DNA from: CF-118 sp035689345
GTDB lineage: Bacteria > Chloroflexota > Dormibacteria > Dormibacterales > Dormibacteraceae
Reading direction: 5' to 3'
Assembly: GCA_035689345.1 (NCBI GenBank)
Contig: DASSLR010000056.1
Span: 1 to 15,877 of the forward strand
Length of the DNA stretch: 15,877 bases
Every line of letters begins with the position of its first letter. The stretch's first letter is position 1. Position numbers and translations under genes: made by a program. The notes beneath the pieces are model-generated. The model was not told the origin of the DNA. It made no database searches and worked only from the letters and a program-made list of their open reading frames with translations. Shown in pieces: positions 6,088 to 13,124 of the stretch.

Positions 6088-7709
6088 CTCGCGCCCTCGG
6101 CCGCGCGCGGGCTGTTCTCGCCCGGCAGCCACACGTCGAAGATCGAACCCGCTCCCTCCGAGCTCGTGAAGCGGATGAACCCGCCGAGCGCCTCGACGAT
6201 CTGCCTGGACAGCGCCAGGCCCAGGCCCGCGCCGTCAGCAACCTCGCCCGGATGAAGATCGGCGAACTCGACGAAAACAAGGTGCTGGCGGTCCGCCGGC
6301 ACCCCGACCCCGGTGTCGATGACCGAGACGCGAACGCCGTTGGAGCCGCCCGCCACCTCCACACGCACGTGGCCCTTGGCCGGCGTCGACCTGATCGCGT
6401 TGGCGACCAGGTTGACCAGCACCTGCCGCAGGCGGACGCGATCGGTTTGCGCCACGGCGCCGCCCTCCACCGACGAGTGCAGGCTGACCTGCTTGGCGTC
6501 GGCCGTCGGGTGCATGAGCTCGATGACGTTGTTCACCTCGGTCCCGACCTCCACCGACTCCATCTGCAGGGGCAGAGCCCCGGCCATCACGCGCGTCATG
6601 TCGAGGTAGTCGTTGACGAGGCTCAGCAGGTGATGCGACGCGTCGTTCACCTGCTGCACGTAGAGACGCTGCTTCTCGTTGAGCTGTCCCGCCGAGCCGC
6701 TGAGCAGCAGGTCGCTGAAGCCGAGCATCGCGTTGAGCGGATTGCGCATCTCGTGGCTCACGGTGGCAAGCGCCTTGGACTTGTCGGCGCTCTCCTGCCG
6801 CGCCTGCGTCGCCTCGCCGCGCTCGATGGACTCGCTCAGGGCGGTGACGACGCCTTCCATCAGGCTCACCGTGCTGCTCGTCACCTGGTCGCCCGCCCGC
6901 ACCAGGCCGACCATCACGGGGTTCGTGCCCGCGATGCCGGGCATGGGCACGAAAGCCGCCGCCGCGCCATTGGGTTCGGATTGCCCATCCCAGTACGCGC
7001 TGTCGACGCCCAGGCGTCCCGCAAGCACCGGGCGGCGCGCGTGCGCCGCGGAGCGCGCCAGCGCCCCGAGCCAGATGGGCAGCTTGCCTTCCAGCACTTT
7101 GGTGGCCGCGGCTTCGGCGGCGCCGACGACGATGACGGGTCCAGAACGGTCCACCAGCAGGCATTCGTCGAGGTCGGCCGCATTCCGGGTGAGGACGAGG
7201 GCGCGGGTCGTGAGCTCGGCCTGGGAGGCACCCTGCGTCGAGAGCATGCCCAGGTCGGTGACGACCGCGCCCGCGCGCTCGCGATGGTCGAGCTCGTTCA
7301 GCTTCAGGTCGACCTCTCGCGCAAGGTTGAACAGCGCGTCCCGTCCGGGCGGCTGCGACCCTTCGGGGAGCTGCTCGCGCCGGCCTCCCTGCCCGGCCGC
7401 GGCGACGACCGCGTGGATGCGACGGATGCGGCGGACCATTCCGTACTCGAGCGCGGTCGTGAGGATCACGGCTTCGATCGCCGCGACCGCGACACCCAGA
7501 GCGACGATCGTGCCCAGATCACCCGACGACTCCGTGAACAGGTAAACGAGCAGCAGGCTCCCCAGCGTCGCGACGAGGGCGACGGTCGCGACGACCTTGA
7601 GCCGGAGCGGAAGGCGCCGGTCCAGGTCTTGCAGCAGGTGACGTTCGGCGCGCGGCGGTCCGCCCGCCTCGGGCCCCAGCGTGCCCTCGCGATTGGTCGC
7701 CCCGATCAT
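6084..7709 (-). CDS. GAF-type sensor histidine kinase
   Basis: This 541-residue protein has two membrane helices (about 38-59 and 66-86) with a very short loop between them, a HAMP-like helical region (about 87-140), a GAF-like sensor region (about 146-300), then a dimerisation/phosphoacceptor domain and ATPase domain. The phosphorylated histidine is H319 in SHEMRNPLNAMLGF. The ATP-binding N-box Asn is N437, G1 is DTGVGVP (465-471) and G2 is GAGLGLALS (493-501), so the kinase looks active. With so small an external loop, the signal is probably sensed in the membrane or cytoplasm. The ATG at 7709 overlaps the stop of the upstream LuxR-type regulator by four bases (ATGA), which marks that regulator as the likely partner, although its receiver is degenerate. 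It is the last gene of the signalling run. Confidence 0.9.
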   Translation of the reverse strand: MIGATNREGTLGPEAGGPPRAERHLLQDLDRRLPLRLKVVATVALVATLGSLLLVYLFTESSGDLGTIVALGVAVAAIEAVILTTALEYGMVRRIRRIHAVVAAAGQGGRREQLPEGSQPPGRDALFNLAREVDLKLNELDHRERAGAVVTDLGMLSTQGASQAELTTRALVLTRNAADLDECLLVDRSGPVIVVGAAEAAATKVLEGKLPIWLGALARSAAHARRPVLAGRLGVDSAYWDGQSEPNGAAAAFVPMPGIAGTNPVMVGLVRAGDQVTSSTVSLMEGVVTALSESIERGEATQARQESADKSKALATVSHEMRNPLNAMLGFSDLLLSGSAGQLNEKQRLYVQQVNDASHHLLSLVNDYLDMTRVMAGALPLQMESVEVGTEVNNVIELMHPTADAKQVSLHSSVEGGAVAQTDRVRLRQVLVNLVANAIRSTPAKGHVRVEVAGGSNGVRVSVIDTGVGVPADRQHLVFVEFADLHPGEVADGAGLGLALSRQIVEALGGFIRFTSSEGAGSIFDVWLPGENSPRAAEGAS

Positions 7710-8365
7710 GACGCCGCCCCCGCGGCTTCACCGATCAGGCCCGCCCGGCGCGCGGAGTCGACCGCCTGGGCCCTGGAGTGCACGCCCAGCTTCTCCAGAA
7801 GCGAGCGCACGCGACCGCGCACGGCCGACGGCTGCAGGCCGAGCTGCTCGGCGATCTCCCAGTTGTGCAGGCCGGCGGCCATACGGGTCAGCACCGCGCG
7901 CTCCGCGTCGTTCAGGGGAACGGAGGCAGCCGCCGGACCGGCATCCTCGCGGCCCTGCCGCATCAGGCGCCCAAGCGCGGCGGCGGTCACGAGCAGCTCG
8001 CCCTCGGCGAGCCTCGCGATCGCCTCCACGACCTCGTCGGTCGAGACTTCCGTGGACAGGTATCCGGCAGCGCCGGCGGCGACCGCGCGCTCCATCGCGT
8101 CATCGCTCACGTCCGCCGACAGGAAGAGGACCGCGATGTCAGGCAGCCGCCTGCGGATGTGCTCGCAGGCCTGCCAACCCTCGGAGTCGGAGAGCCCGAC
8201 GTCCATCACCACCACGTCCGGCTGAAGGAGCGCGGCCTTCTCCACGGCGTCGCTGGCGCTGCTGGCCACGCCCAGCACTTCGAGATTCGGTCGATCGGCA
8301 AGGATCGACACGAGCCCCTCGAACATGAGGCGATCCTGGCGGACGAGCAGCACCTTGACGGGCAT
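7706..8365 (-). CDS. NarL/LuxR-type response regulator with a degenerate receiver domain
   Basis: Starting at the ATG at 8365 the protein has 219 residues; a TTG two codons upstream (8371) is possible and is about 14 bases from an AGGAG. Residues 3-120 form a receiver fold and 151-202 a LuxR-type helix-turn-helix (IAEQLGLQPSAVRGRVRSLL), so the output is DNA binding. The phosphoacceptor Asp55 is kept in VVVMDVGL, and S83 is an acceptable Ser/Thr switch residue. The two acidic residues that bind magnesium (normally DD after beta-1) are R9 and Q10, and the conserved lysine (as in GYLLK) is T105 in GYLST. These changes should weaken or abolish normal phosphorylation. It overlaps the downstream kinase start by four bases and lies 23 bases after the PAS kinase stop, so it is flanked by two kinases. 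Confidence 0.9.
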   Translation of the reverse strand: MPVKVLLVRQDRLMFEGLVSILADRPNLEVLGVASSASDAVEKAALLQPDVVVMDVGLSDSEGWQACEHIRRRLPDIAVLFLSADVSDDAMERAVAAGAAGYLSTEVSTDEVVEAIARLAEGELLVTAAALGRLMRQGREDAGPAAASVPLNDAERAVLTRMAAGLHNWEIAEQLGLQPSAVRGRVRSLLEKLGVHSRAQAVDSARRAGLIGEAAGAAS

Positions 8366-8388
8366 GGGCAAGGCCGCAGGCCGTGCTC

Positions 8389-10590
8389 CTAGGCTTCGGC
8401 CGGCGCCGGCGCCTTCATCGGCAACGTGAACTGGAACGTGGACCCCGCGCCGAGCTGGCTCTCGACCCAGATCTTGCCGCCGTGCAGCTCGATGATCTGC
8501 CGGCTGATGGCCAGGCCGAGACCGGTGCCGACCACCTTGCTGGTGCGGTTGCTCTCGAACCTTTCATAGCGGCCGAACACCTTGCTCATGTTTTCCGGTG
8601 CGATGCCGACGCCCTGGTCTTTCACCGCCACGCGGACCTGCCCGTCCTGCGCGTTCGTGCCCACGGTCACGACGCCTCCGTCGGGCGAGTACTTGACCGC
8701 GTTGCTGACGAGATTGCTGATCACCTGCACGATCCGGTCGGGGTCGGCGCTGATGATCGGCAGCGCATCGTCGAGCTGCACCTCGATGTTGTGGTTGTCG
8801 CTCGAGGCGCGGGCCCGCTCGACGACGTCGCGCACGAGGCCGTTGAGGTCGACAGGCTTCGGCGCGAGGCGGATCTTGCCGGCCTCCATGCGGTCGAGGT
8901 CGAGCATCTCGCTGATCATCCGGTTGAGCCGCTGCGCGTCGTTGAAGATGTCGCCGGCCAGGCCTTTGACCTCATCGCGGCCCGTGCTCTCGTCCATGAG
9001 GAGCTCACTGAACCCCTGGATGCCCACCAGCGCGGTGCGGAACTCGTGGCTGACCATGGACACGAACTCGCTCTTCAGCTGGTTGAGCCGCTCCAGGCCG
9101 GCCAGGTTCTCCGCGGCCGACTCCGCGGCCTCGTGCTTGGACGTGATGTCTTCGAACATCGCGAGGTAGTACTCGAGCTTGCCCGCACGGCTGCGCACGG
9201 CGGTCACGGTCCAGTGCAGCCAGACCTCGGAGCCGTCGGCGCGCTTGACCGGGCTGTCGCCCTCGATGTTGTCCACGAGGCCGGTGTCGAGCGGCTTGAA
9301 CTCTTCGATGAGCCGCACGACCTCTTCCGGCGACAGGAAGTCGGCGACGAGCGCGCCGATCATGATCTGCGACGGCGCGTGAAGCAGCGTGCCCATCCGC
9401 GGGTTGGCCTCGATCACACGCAGGTCCCTGCCGACGCGGATGACGCCGAGGGGCGCGTGGGTGATGACGTCGTTGAGGAGGTTCGTGCGCTGCTCCAGCT
9501 GCAGCTCCGCGCGATCGCGCACGGCGAGCATCGCGAGCGAGTCGCGGTGCAGCAGCACCATGCTGACCACGAGGAGCACGCCGAGCCCGCCGCCGACCGC
9601 CGTCAGGAACTGGTCCAGGCCGAGGCCGCGCGCCGCCATCGCCATCGCCACCACGGCCGCCGCAAGCAGTGAGATCCACGGCACCGACATCTGCCAGAGG
9701 TCGGCGGGACCTTCCTTCGCGACCTTCTCGGCAAACGGCGCGGGCCAGAACGGCGCGAGCGCGATCAGCAGGTAGCCGATCACCCAGCCGGCGTCGGAGA
9801 CGTTTCCGGTCGAGGTGTAGACGCCTGACGCGGTCAGGTAGGCGAACGAGCTGTCGGCCACTGCCGCAGCGGCTAGACCTGCCAGCAGCAGCGCCATCGT
9901 GCCGCGCTGCTGCGCAGTGGCGCGGCGCATCGCCAGCAGGAGCGCCCCGATGATGATGATGTCGCCGACCGGATATGCGGCGCCCAGAACCTGCGCCAAA
10001 ACCGAGCCGCTGTTCGACGCATAGACGTTGCCCAGCCCGAAGGCCCAGCTGACGAAGATCAGGGACAGGGCCACGATCATGCCGTCGAGGACGGCCTGGG
10101 CTCGGGTGCTGATCCGGCTCGGGGCCGACGGGAAGGTGAGCACGCCGGCGACCGCGAGCGGGATGGCGAGGACGTAGCCGCCGTCCGCCGCCGAAGGGAA
10201 CGGAACCGCGTGGCCCTGGCCGACTTCTATGTACGACCAGATCCACTCACCGACGCCCCAGCTGAAGGCCGAGGCGCCGAGCAAACCCCACGCGAGGCGC
10301 ATCCGTCCGGCGCCGACGTATGAGGCGTAGGCGCAGCTGCCCGCGGCTATGAACGCGGCGATCGCCTCGCCGAGGTCGTCGACGACCGTGACCGAGTGGT
10401 CGCCGCCGACGCGAAATCCGATCCAGATCGTGAAGGCGACGCTGAGCACGAGGGTGACGGCCGCCGCCAGCACGAATCGCCGGCCGGCGCGGGTTTGCAG
10501 GCGCGACACCGGCTTCGAGGCTGCGGCTGGGGGCGACCCGGCCGATTCGGCCCTCTCGACGCCCAGCCTGCCGACGCGGGTGGCGCTCAC
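8389..10590 (-). CDS. PAS-domain sensor histidine kinase with large N-terminal membrane sensor
   Basis: This 733-residue kinase begins with about nine or ten membrane helices between residues 38 and 347. The stretch from 100 to 222, with GVGEWIWSYIE, PFPSAADGGYVLAIPL and AAYPVGD, resembles integral-membrane sensor regions found on diguanylate cyclases and kinases. A PAS domain follows (about 368-485, ending EYYLAMFEDIT), then the phosphoacceptor domain with H515 and an ATPase domain with N630, DQGVGIAP (658-665) and GTGLGLAIS (688-696). The H-box reads SHEFRTALVG: Ala520 replaces the usual Pro five residues after the histidine, a position that influences kinase/phosphatase balance in studied HisKA kinases. 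The start is GTG at 10590, overlapping the stop of the MinD-like gene as GTGA, so the two are translationally coupled. Confidence 0.92.
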   Translation of the reverse strand: MSATRVGRLGVERAESAGSPPAAASKPVSRLQTRAGRRFVLAAAVTLVLSVAFTIWIGFRVGGDHSVTVVDDLGEAIAAFIAAGSCAYASYVGAGRMRLAWGLLGASAFSWGVGEWIWSYIEVGQGHAVPFPSAADGGYVLAIPLAVAGVLTFPSAPSRISTRAQAVLDGMIVALSLIFVSWAFGLGNVYASNSGSVLAQVLGAAYPVGDIIIIGALLLAMRRATAQQRGTMALLLAGLAAAAVADSSFAYLTASGVYTSTGNVSDAGWVIGYLLIALAPFWPAPFAEKVAKEGPADLWQMSVPWISLLAAAVVAMAMAARGLGLDQFLTAVGGGLGVLLVVSMVLLHRDSLAMLAVRDRAELQLEQRTNLLNDVITHAPLGVIRVGRDLRVIEANPRMGTLLHAPSQIMIGALVADFLSPEEVVRLIEEFKPLDTGLVDNIEGDSPVKRADGSEVWLHWTVTAVRSRAGKLEYYLAMFEDITSKHEAAESAAENLAGLERLNQLKSEFVSMVSHEFRTALVGIQGFSELLMDESTGRDEVKGLAGDIFNDAQRLNRMISEMLDLDRMEAGKIRLAPKPVDLNGLVRDVVERARASSDNHNIEVQLDDALPIISADPDRIVQVISNLVSNAVKYSPDGGVVTVGTNAQDGQVRVAVKDQGVGIAPENMSKVFGRYERFESNRTSKVVGTGLGLAISRQIIELHGGKIWVESQLGAGSTFQFTLPMKAPAPAEA

Positions 10591-11858
10591 GGCGCCACTT
10601 TCTCACGTTGGGCGGCCGGTTTGACCCTGGCTTTGTGCTCGACCTCGAGGGCCAGGGCGAGCGCCTTCAGCTTCTTGGCCAGGGGACTGCCGGGAAAGGC
10701 GGCGACGAGCAGCTCGCCGGTGATCGCCGCCCGATCGCAACGGTCGCCGTCGTGGTCGAGCTCGACGTCGACCGCGCGGCCAAGGCTGCGCTCGACGCCG
10801 GCCCGGTCGACCATGTTCGTCGCACGCGGGCGGTTGAGGACGAGCGTGATGCTCCCGTCCGGGATGTTCAGCACAGTTCGGAACAGCTCGAGCAGCTCCT
10901 TGGTGTCCTTCAGCGCGGTCAGCTCGGGAGTGACGATCAGGATGATCCTCTGGGCGCGCTCGAGGACGCTCAGCGTGGCCTCGGACATGGCCACTCCGAG
11001 ATCGACCACGACATACGGAAACGTTCGCATGAGCGCGGTCAGCGAGCGCTGCACGAGCTCGGGCGTGACCAGCTCCGATTGCTCCACGCGCAGCGCACCC
11101 GGCAGCAGCATCATCCCGCTCGGGTGATGGATGCACGCGCTCAGCAGCATCTCCTCGAGCTCCGCGTCGGAGGCGCGCTCGTTGGCGGCCACGCTGCCCG
11201 CGGGCACGAGGTTGGCCGTCAGCGCGGCATGGTTGTAAGGAAGGCCGAGATCGAGGAGCAGGGACTCGCCACGGTTGCGCTGGCCGAGCGCGGCGGCGAG
11301 GTTGACGGCGAGTGTGGTCTTGCCCGCGCCGCCCTTGACCGAGTAGACGGCGATGATGCGGCCGTCGTGCGACTCCGCCATGACATGGGCGCGGTCGACC
11401 AGGTGCTCGATGGTCGCGTGGCGCTGCTCCACCAGGCGGTCGAGCTCCTCGCGTGCGGGCGAGTCCTCGGCGATCACGTCGTCGATGTCGGAGGTCAGCA
11501 GCTCGAGCAGCTCGCAGGGCTCGATCGCGGTCACGGAAGCGGGCTGCGGCGTGGCGCCTTTCATAGCGCTGAGCCCGAAGAAGTCGCCGGGACCGAGGAG
11601 CGCGACCGTGACGCTGTGATGCGGAGCCCAGGACTCGCGCACCTCGCAGCGTCCGCTGACGATGATGTGCATGCGGTCGGCGACCTCGCCCTGCGCCACG
11701 ATCTCCTCGCCTCGCTTGACTTCGCGCGGCTTCAGCTTCCGCGCCAGGCGCCGCACTTCGGAGTCGGGCAGCGTGAAGAAAACGGAGATGCCCTGCAGCA
11801 GCTCGAGCCTTTTCTCGAGCTGCGCGGGCGCGACGTCGCCGTTCTGCGACTTCGTCAT
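10587..11858 (-). CDS. Fusion of cyclic-nucleotide-binding-like domain and MinD/ParA-family ATPase
   Basis: This 423-residue protein joins a Crp-type cyclic-nucleotide-binding fold (about 15-130) to a MinD/ParA/CpaE-like P-loop ATPase (about 166-400). The first half has the beta-barrel marks KRGEEIVAQGE (48-58) and GPGDFFGLSA (89-98). The phosphate-binding cassette lacks the usual GE and the Arg (here GLSA and TPQPAS), so it may not bind cAMP or cGMP. The ATPase has a deviant Walker A, KGGAGKTT (175-182), a DLGLPYNH region (203-210) and a Walker B at VVVDLG (283-288), so ATP-dependent dimerisation is likely. No DNA-binding domain is present; a helical C-terminus rich in Lys and Ala (395-423) could touch membrane or DNA. 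ParA/MinD relatives position cell structures or pili; CpaE has a receiver-like domain where this protein has the cNMP fold. It overlaps both neighbours by four bases. Confidence 0.9.
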   Translation of the reverse strand: MTKSQNGDVAPAQLEKRLELLQGISVFFTLPDSEVRRLARKLKPREVKRGEEIVAQGEVADRMHIIVSGRCEVRESWAPHHSVTVALLGPGDFFGLSAMKGATPQPASVTAIEPCELLELLTSDIDDVIAEDSPAREELDRLVEQRHATIEHLVDRAHVMAESHDGRIIAVYSVKGGAGKTTLAVNLAAALGQRNRGESLLLDLGLPYNHAALTANLVPAGSVAANERASDAELEEMLLSACIHHPSGMMLLPGALRVEQSELVTPELVQRSLTALMRTFPYVVVDLGVAMSEATLSVLERAQRIILIVTPELTALKDTKELLELFRTVLNIPDGSITLVLNRPRATNMVDRAGVERSLGRAVDVELDHDGDRCDRAAITGELLVAAFPGSPLAKKLKALALALEVEHKARVKPAAQREKVAP

Positions 11859-12247
11859 TGGTCCTTGCCCGCCACGCCGGCGAGAAACGTCCTGATCTCG
11901 CGGCTCAGCGCCTCCGGGGTCCAGGGCTTGGCGATGAACCCCACGCAGCCGGCCGCGCGCGCCGCCCGTTCGTGGAGCGGCATCGCGTGGGCCGTCAGGG
12001 CGATCACCGGGATGGCTGACGTGTCGGGGTCGGCCTTCAGCTCCTTCGTGAACTCGAGCCCGTCCATGCCTGGAAGCTGGATGTCCATGAGGATGAGGTC
12101 AGGCGTCCTGTCCGCCAGCACCTGACGCGCGTCCTCCGCCGACTCGGCGCCCGCGACCTGAAAGCCCTCGGTCTCGAGCATCACGGTGGCCAGCATCAGG
12201 CTGCCTGCGTTGTCTTCGACGATGAGGATGAGCGGTGGTTCGTTCAT
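11855..12247 (-). CDS. DivK/CheY-like single-domain response regulator
   Basis: The ATG at 12247 gives a 130-residue protein that is one complete receiver domain. Acidic pocket E11/D12, phosphoacceptor D55 in LILMDIQLPG, switch residue T85 in ALTAHAM and K107 in IAKP are all present, so it should be phosphorylated normally. It has no output domain and must act by protein contacts, like DivK or CheY. The TAHAM and AGC-G-I-KP wording is typical of receivers related to DivK and to those attached to hybrid kinases. GAGGAG lies about 12 bases upstream of the ATG; earlier in-frame starts (12313) would run through the promoter region and overlap the upstream gene, so I reject them. Its stop overlaps the ATG of the MinD-like fusion by four bases, making that protein a candidate target. 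Confidence 0.9.
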   Translation of the reverse strand: MNEPPLILIVEDNAGSLMLATVMLETEGFQVAGAESAEDARQVLADRTPDLILMDIQLPGMDGLEFTKELKADPDTSAIPVIALTAHAMPLHERAARAAGCVGFIAKPWTPEALSREIRTFLAGVAGKDQ

Positions 12248-12248
12248 A

Positions 12249-12289
12249 CCGGCGGAGGCTCCTCGCAGCCAGCGCATATTAACCGCCGG
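12249..12289. repeat. Inverted repeat CCGGCGG / CCGCCGG around the internal promoter
   Basis: Two perfect 7-base arms (12249-12255 and 12283-12289) are separated by 27 bases. One arm lies in the spacer of the predicted promoter, the other directly before the start codon at 12247. It could be a regulator site, or, in read-through transcripts, an RNA stem that encloses the GAGGAG ribosome-binding site. No T-tract follows, so it is unlikely to be a terminator. Confidence 0.45.
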
Positions 12290-12303
12290 CTTTACAGGGT
12301 CAA
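12276..12303 (-). promoter_or_regulatory. Predicted sigma-70-type promoter inside the signalling run
   Basis: On the minus strand TTGACC (12303-12298) and TAATAT (12281-12276) are separated by 16 bases; they match the TTGACA and TATAAT consensus at 5 of 6 and 4 of 6 positions. The expected transcription start is near 12268, about 20 bases before the ATG at 12247. It sits in the only junction of the run that has a gap of more than 25 bases and is strikingly AT-rich for this genome. It would drive the second DivK-like regulator and the genes after it. Confidence 0.5.
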
Positions 12304-12309
12304 CCCGCC

Positions 12310-12750
12310 TCACTCGCCCTTGCCGGCCTGCCGCTCCAGGGTTTCCTTGGCGTCGGCCAGCTCCGTGTACAGCCGGCGCGTGTGCAGAAGGTTGCGGACG
12401 CGCAGGAGGACCTCTTCGCGGTCGAGCGGCTTGGTAAGGAAGTCGTCGGCGCCCAGGACCAGCGCGCTGTTGCGCGCGAGGCGGCTCGTGTCGGCCGTGA
12501 GGATGACCACCGGCGAGTAGCCGAGGCTGTCGCGCACGCCACGCAGCCGCGTCAGGATCTCGATGCCGTCCGGCTTCGGCATGTGAAGGTCGAGCAACAT
12601 CAGGTCCGGCTCGAAGTCCAGGAACTCGCGCTCGGCCATCGCCGAGTCGTTGAGGCTCCTGATCTCCAGGTCGGGCTCGTCGGCCAGCATGGACTCGAGG
12701 AGCAGCGTGTTGGCAGGCTCGTCGTCGACGATCAGTACGCGGCTGGTCAC
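12310..12750 (-). CDS. Receiver-domain response regulator with C-terminal helix, no output domain
   Basis: The GTG at 12750 overlaps the stop of the upstream regulator as GTGA and yields 146 residues. Residues 4-120 are a full receiver: D9/D10, phosphoacceptor D54 in LMLLDLHMP, T85 in VILTADT and K107 in LTKPLD. Residues 121-143 (NLLHTRRLYTELADAKETLE) form a charged helix like the linker that in RpfG-type proteins leads into an HD-GYP domain, and in other proteins into a kinase or cyclase domain. Here the protein stops a few residues later at GKGE. It may be a natural stand-alone receiver with a coiled-coil tail, or the remnant of a longer regulator. An HD-GYP protein lies two genes upstream. 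Confidence 0.88.
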   Translation of the reverse strand: MTSRVLIVDDEPANTLLLESMLADEPDLEIRSLNDSAMAEREFLDFEPDLMLLDLHMPKPDGIEILTRLRGVRDSLGYSPVVILTADTSRLARNSALVLGADDFLTKPLDREEVLLRVRNLLHTRRLYTELADAKETLERQAGKGE

Positions 12751-13124
12751 GGAGTCAAGGCGAGGTGCTTGCGCACCTGTTCGGCGAGGGCGCGAGTGTC
12801 GATGGGCTTGGAGATGTAGCCGCTGCAACCGGCGTCGATGGCGAGCTGCGCGTCGCCCTCCATGGCGTGCGCCGTCATCGCGACGATCGGTATGGAGCTG
12901 GTGGCGGAATCGCTCTTCAGCTCGCGTGTGAACGCGAGCCCATCCTCGCCCGGCAGCTGGACGTCCATGAGGATGAGGTCGGGCCTCGTCTCGCGGATCT
13001 GCCGCCGGGCCTCGGCCGCGCTGCCGGCCACCAGGATGCGGTAACCGTCACGCTGCAGCACCGCGACCGTCAGCATCTGGTTCGTTTCGTTGTCTTCGAC
13101 GACGAGGATGAGCGGCGCGCTCAC
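12747..13124 (-). CDS. DivK/CheY-like single-domain response regulator
   Basis: The GTG at 13124 overlaps the stop of the hybrid kinase as GTGA and gives 125 residues, one complete receiver domain. E10/D11, phosphoacceptor D54 in LILMDVQLPG, T84 in AMTAHAM and K106 in ISKPID are present. The protein is clearly similar to the regulator at 11855-12247 over its whole length, sharing the MD-QLPG, TAHAM and AGC-G-I-KP blocks, so the two look like diverged copies. Coupled directly to the hybrid kinase, it is the best candidate to receive phosphate from it. There is no ribosome-binding site before the GTG, which fits translation by coupling. A much longer open frame continues upstream in the same frame but is antisense-like noise outside this domain. 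Confidence 0.9.
   Translation of the reverse strand: MSAPLILVVEDNETNQMLTVAVLQRDGYRILVAGSAAEARRQIRETRPDLILMDVQLPGEDGLAFTRELKSDSATSSIPIVAMTAHAMEGDAQLAIDAGCSGYISKPIDTRALAEQVRKHLALTP

Noticed and set aside
5907..8225. 772-codon open frame on the plus strand
   Set aside because: It lies antisense to the GAF kinase and the LuxR-type regulator, whose motifs are unmistakable, and overlaps most of the zinc-ribbon gene in another frame. Its composition (His, Arg, Asp, Val rich) is typical of a mirror frame.
12249..12289. CCGGCGG/CCGCCGG repeat as a transcription terminator
   Set aside because: The loop of 27 bases is long, no T-tract follows on the minus strand, and the repeat overlaps a promoter and a ribosome-binding site.
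12248..12313. N-terminal extension of the second DivK-like regulator to 12313
   Set aside because: It would overlap the upstream gene's stop, read through the predicted promoter and add residues not expected in receivers. The ATG at 12247 has a GAGGAG upstream.
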